Positions 13,995 through 14,696 of a stretch of DNA of 14,696 nt are shown piece after piece. A program made the translations under genes and the position numbers. The stretch covers positions 1 to 14,696 of the forward strand of contig LVLI01000827.1 of assembly GCA_001687465.1 (NCBI GenBank). Reading direction: 5' to 3'. The notes beneath the pieces were generated by a model, which saw only the letters and a program-made list of their open reading frames with translations, did no database searches and was not told the origin of the DNA. Each line of letters begins with the position of its first letter. Within the stretch, counting starts at the first letter, position 1. Source of the DNA: Halocafeteria seosinensis. Taxonomy: Eukaryota; Sar; Bigyra; Bicosoecida.

Positions 13995-14107
13995 GGAAGG
14001 AGGGAGGGAAGGGGAAGGCTTTTTGGAAAGAGCAGTATTCAGTTAAGCCAACTAATCATAGTTCTTATATAAAGGCCTTCCTCCTTCCCCTCCTTCCCCT
14101 AGATAAA
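13995..14107. repeat. Imperfect long inverted repeat of GGAAGG / CCTTCC tracts
   Basis: The purine tract at about 13996-14022 and the pyrimidine tract at about 14079-14107 can pair imperfectly around a roughly 57-base AT-rich loop. The purine tract GGAGGGAGGGAAGGGG also fits a G-quadruplex pattern. Confidence 0.6.
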
Positions 14108-14155
14108 AATACTGGTATAAAGTCAAAGAAAACGGTCTTATAACAAGCCCATCTA

Positions 14156-14176
14156 GGGAAGGCTAATAGCCTTCCC
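14156..14176. repeat. Hairpin GGGAAGGCT / AGCCTTCCC
   Basis: Exact 9-bp stem with a 3-base loop (AAT), a second member of the family at 13922. Confidence 0.8.
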
Positions 14177-14324
14177 CCGATACCAAAGCCATGGATCGGG
14201 GTAGTACTATAGATACTACAAAGATACCAACCCCTAGTGGGTACGAGTCTGGGGTAAGTGACTCACAGGGGTGGCGACTCAACCCACCACCGCAGGTTCG
14301 GATCTCTGTGAAGCCGACGACAAA

Positions 14325-14696
14325 AATCCTCACCACCATGTTAAAGAAGGTGGTGGGGATTCCATCTGAATCCCCAGCCGGTTAGCCAAAAGCGGGGGAT
14401 TCAGACCAAGGACGAAAATCCTCACCACCATGTTAAAGAAGGTGGTGGGGATTCAGATGGAATCCCCAGCCGGTTAGCCAAAAGCGGGGGATTCAGACCA
14501 AGGACGAAAATCCTCACCACCATGTTAGCGAAGGTGGTGGGGATTCCATCTGAATCCCCAGCCTGTTAGCACCAATCGGGGGATTCGGAATCCCCAGCCT
14601 GTTAGAAAAATCGGGGGATTCAGATGGAATCCCCAGCCTGATGGCACAAAGCGGGGGATTAGAGGGGAGAGACAGGGAGGAGAGACAGGCGGGGGT
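14325..14696. repeat. 92-bp tandem repeats made of two alternating hairpins
   Basis: Units begin at 14325, 14417 and 14509, exactly 92 bases apart. Each holds hairpin A (CACCACC / GGTGGTG, loop ATGTTAAAGAA) and hairpin B (GAATCCCC / GGGGATTC, about 35 bases long). After the third unit only B-type hairpins repeat to the window end. Spacers between A and B occur in two orientations. Confidence 0.9.

Larger units (their letters stand above)
13540..14696. other. Gene-free, GC-rich, hairpin-dense right end
   Basis: Open frames here have low-complexity or implausible products. The stretch changes from AT-rich tandem repeats to GC-rich DNA packed with short palindromes, G-runs and a 92-bp tandem repeat. 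The style recalls short dispersed palindromes of chlorophycean algal organelle genomes (general knowledge, not shown here). It may be host DNA, a viral terminus or a chimeric join. Confidence 0.6.

Noticed and set aside
13641-14046. Open frames of 88 and 120 codons on the plus strand
   Set aside because: They translate the TTTACA/TTTTTG minisatellite and palindromes, giving low-complexity HLHF/IYIF-type text. There is no promoter box or domain.
14191-14385. 64-codon plus-strand frame
   Set aside because: It runs into the hairpin array and its product only reflects the repeats.
14325-14696. CRISPR array
   Set aside because: Repeats are hairpins in direct tandem with only very short, reused spacers in two orientations, and no cas genes are present.

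Overview
The window looks like part of the genome of a small AT-rich dsDNA virus with double jelly-roll capsids, a polinton-like virus or virophage relative of algae or other protists, read from an environmental or host-associated assembly. The supporting genes are an FtsK/HerA-type packaging ATPase, a class 3 lipase, the C-terminal part of a major capsid protein, a NUMOD4-HNH-AP2 endonuclease, a superfamily 2 helicase resembling the herpesvirus origin-binding helicase, and fibre proteins of phage type. Genes are tightly packed, and most have a TATATA-type box just upstream. Two ambiguous bases (1607, 2884) and three single-base frame breaks fit either a draft assembly or a decaying integrated copy.

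Layout. 1-4645 (minus strand) is a morphogenesis block: packaging ATPase (cut by the window edge and frame-broken), a small zinc-binding protein, a low-complexity basic protein, a 52-residue protein, a lipase and the capsid protein. The capsid gene loses its 5' part at a perfect 29-bp GC-rich inverted repeat (4667-4737). 4738-6436 is repeat-rich: a plus-strand HNH gene between degenerate 70-bp direct repeats, three copies of a 57-bp hairpin element followed by T-runs, several AACGCC motifs, and a copy of the 3' end of the ATPase gene. 6438-10343 is an attachment locus. Two minus-strand fibre genes share an almost identical N-terminal anchor but carry different repeat lengths and heads. A divergent plus-strand gene encodes a fibre with two LamG lectin domains. 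10443-11605 holds four small genes: a basic peptide, a membrane protein, a coiled-coil protein and a second zinc finger. 11878-13530 is the helicase, lacking its N-terminal ATPase half. 13540-14696 has no credible gene. It is a GC-rich, hairpin-dense tract ending in 92-bp tandem repeats, and looks foreign to the AT-rich viral part.

How the genes fit together: the ATPase would package DNA into a shell built by the capsid protein. The lipase, with its very basic N-terminus, could help membrane passage. The fibre locus would decide host binding and appears built for exchanging heads. The helicase would serve replication. The most interesting features are the modular fibre locus, the strand-matched 57-bp hairpins (one pair sits in about 104-bp inverted repeats enclosing the fibre locus), the palindrome at the capsid break, and the terminal repeats in which a short spacer appears in both orientations.
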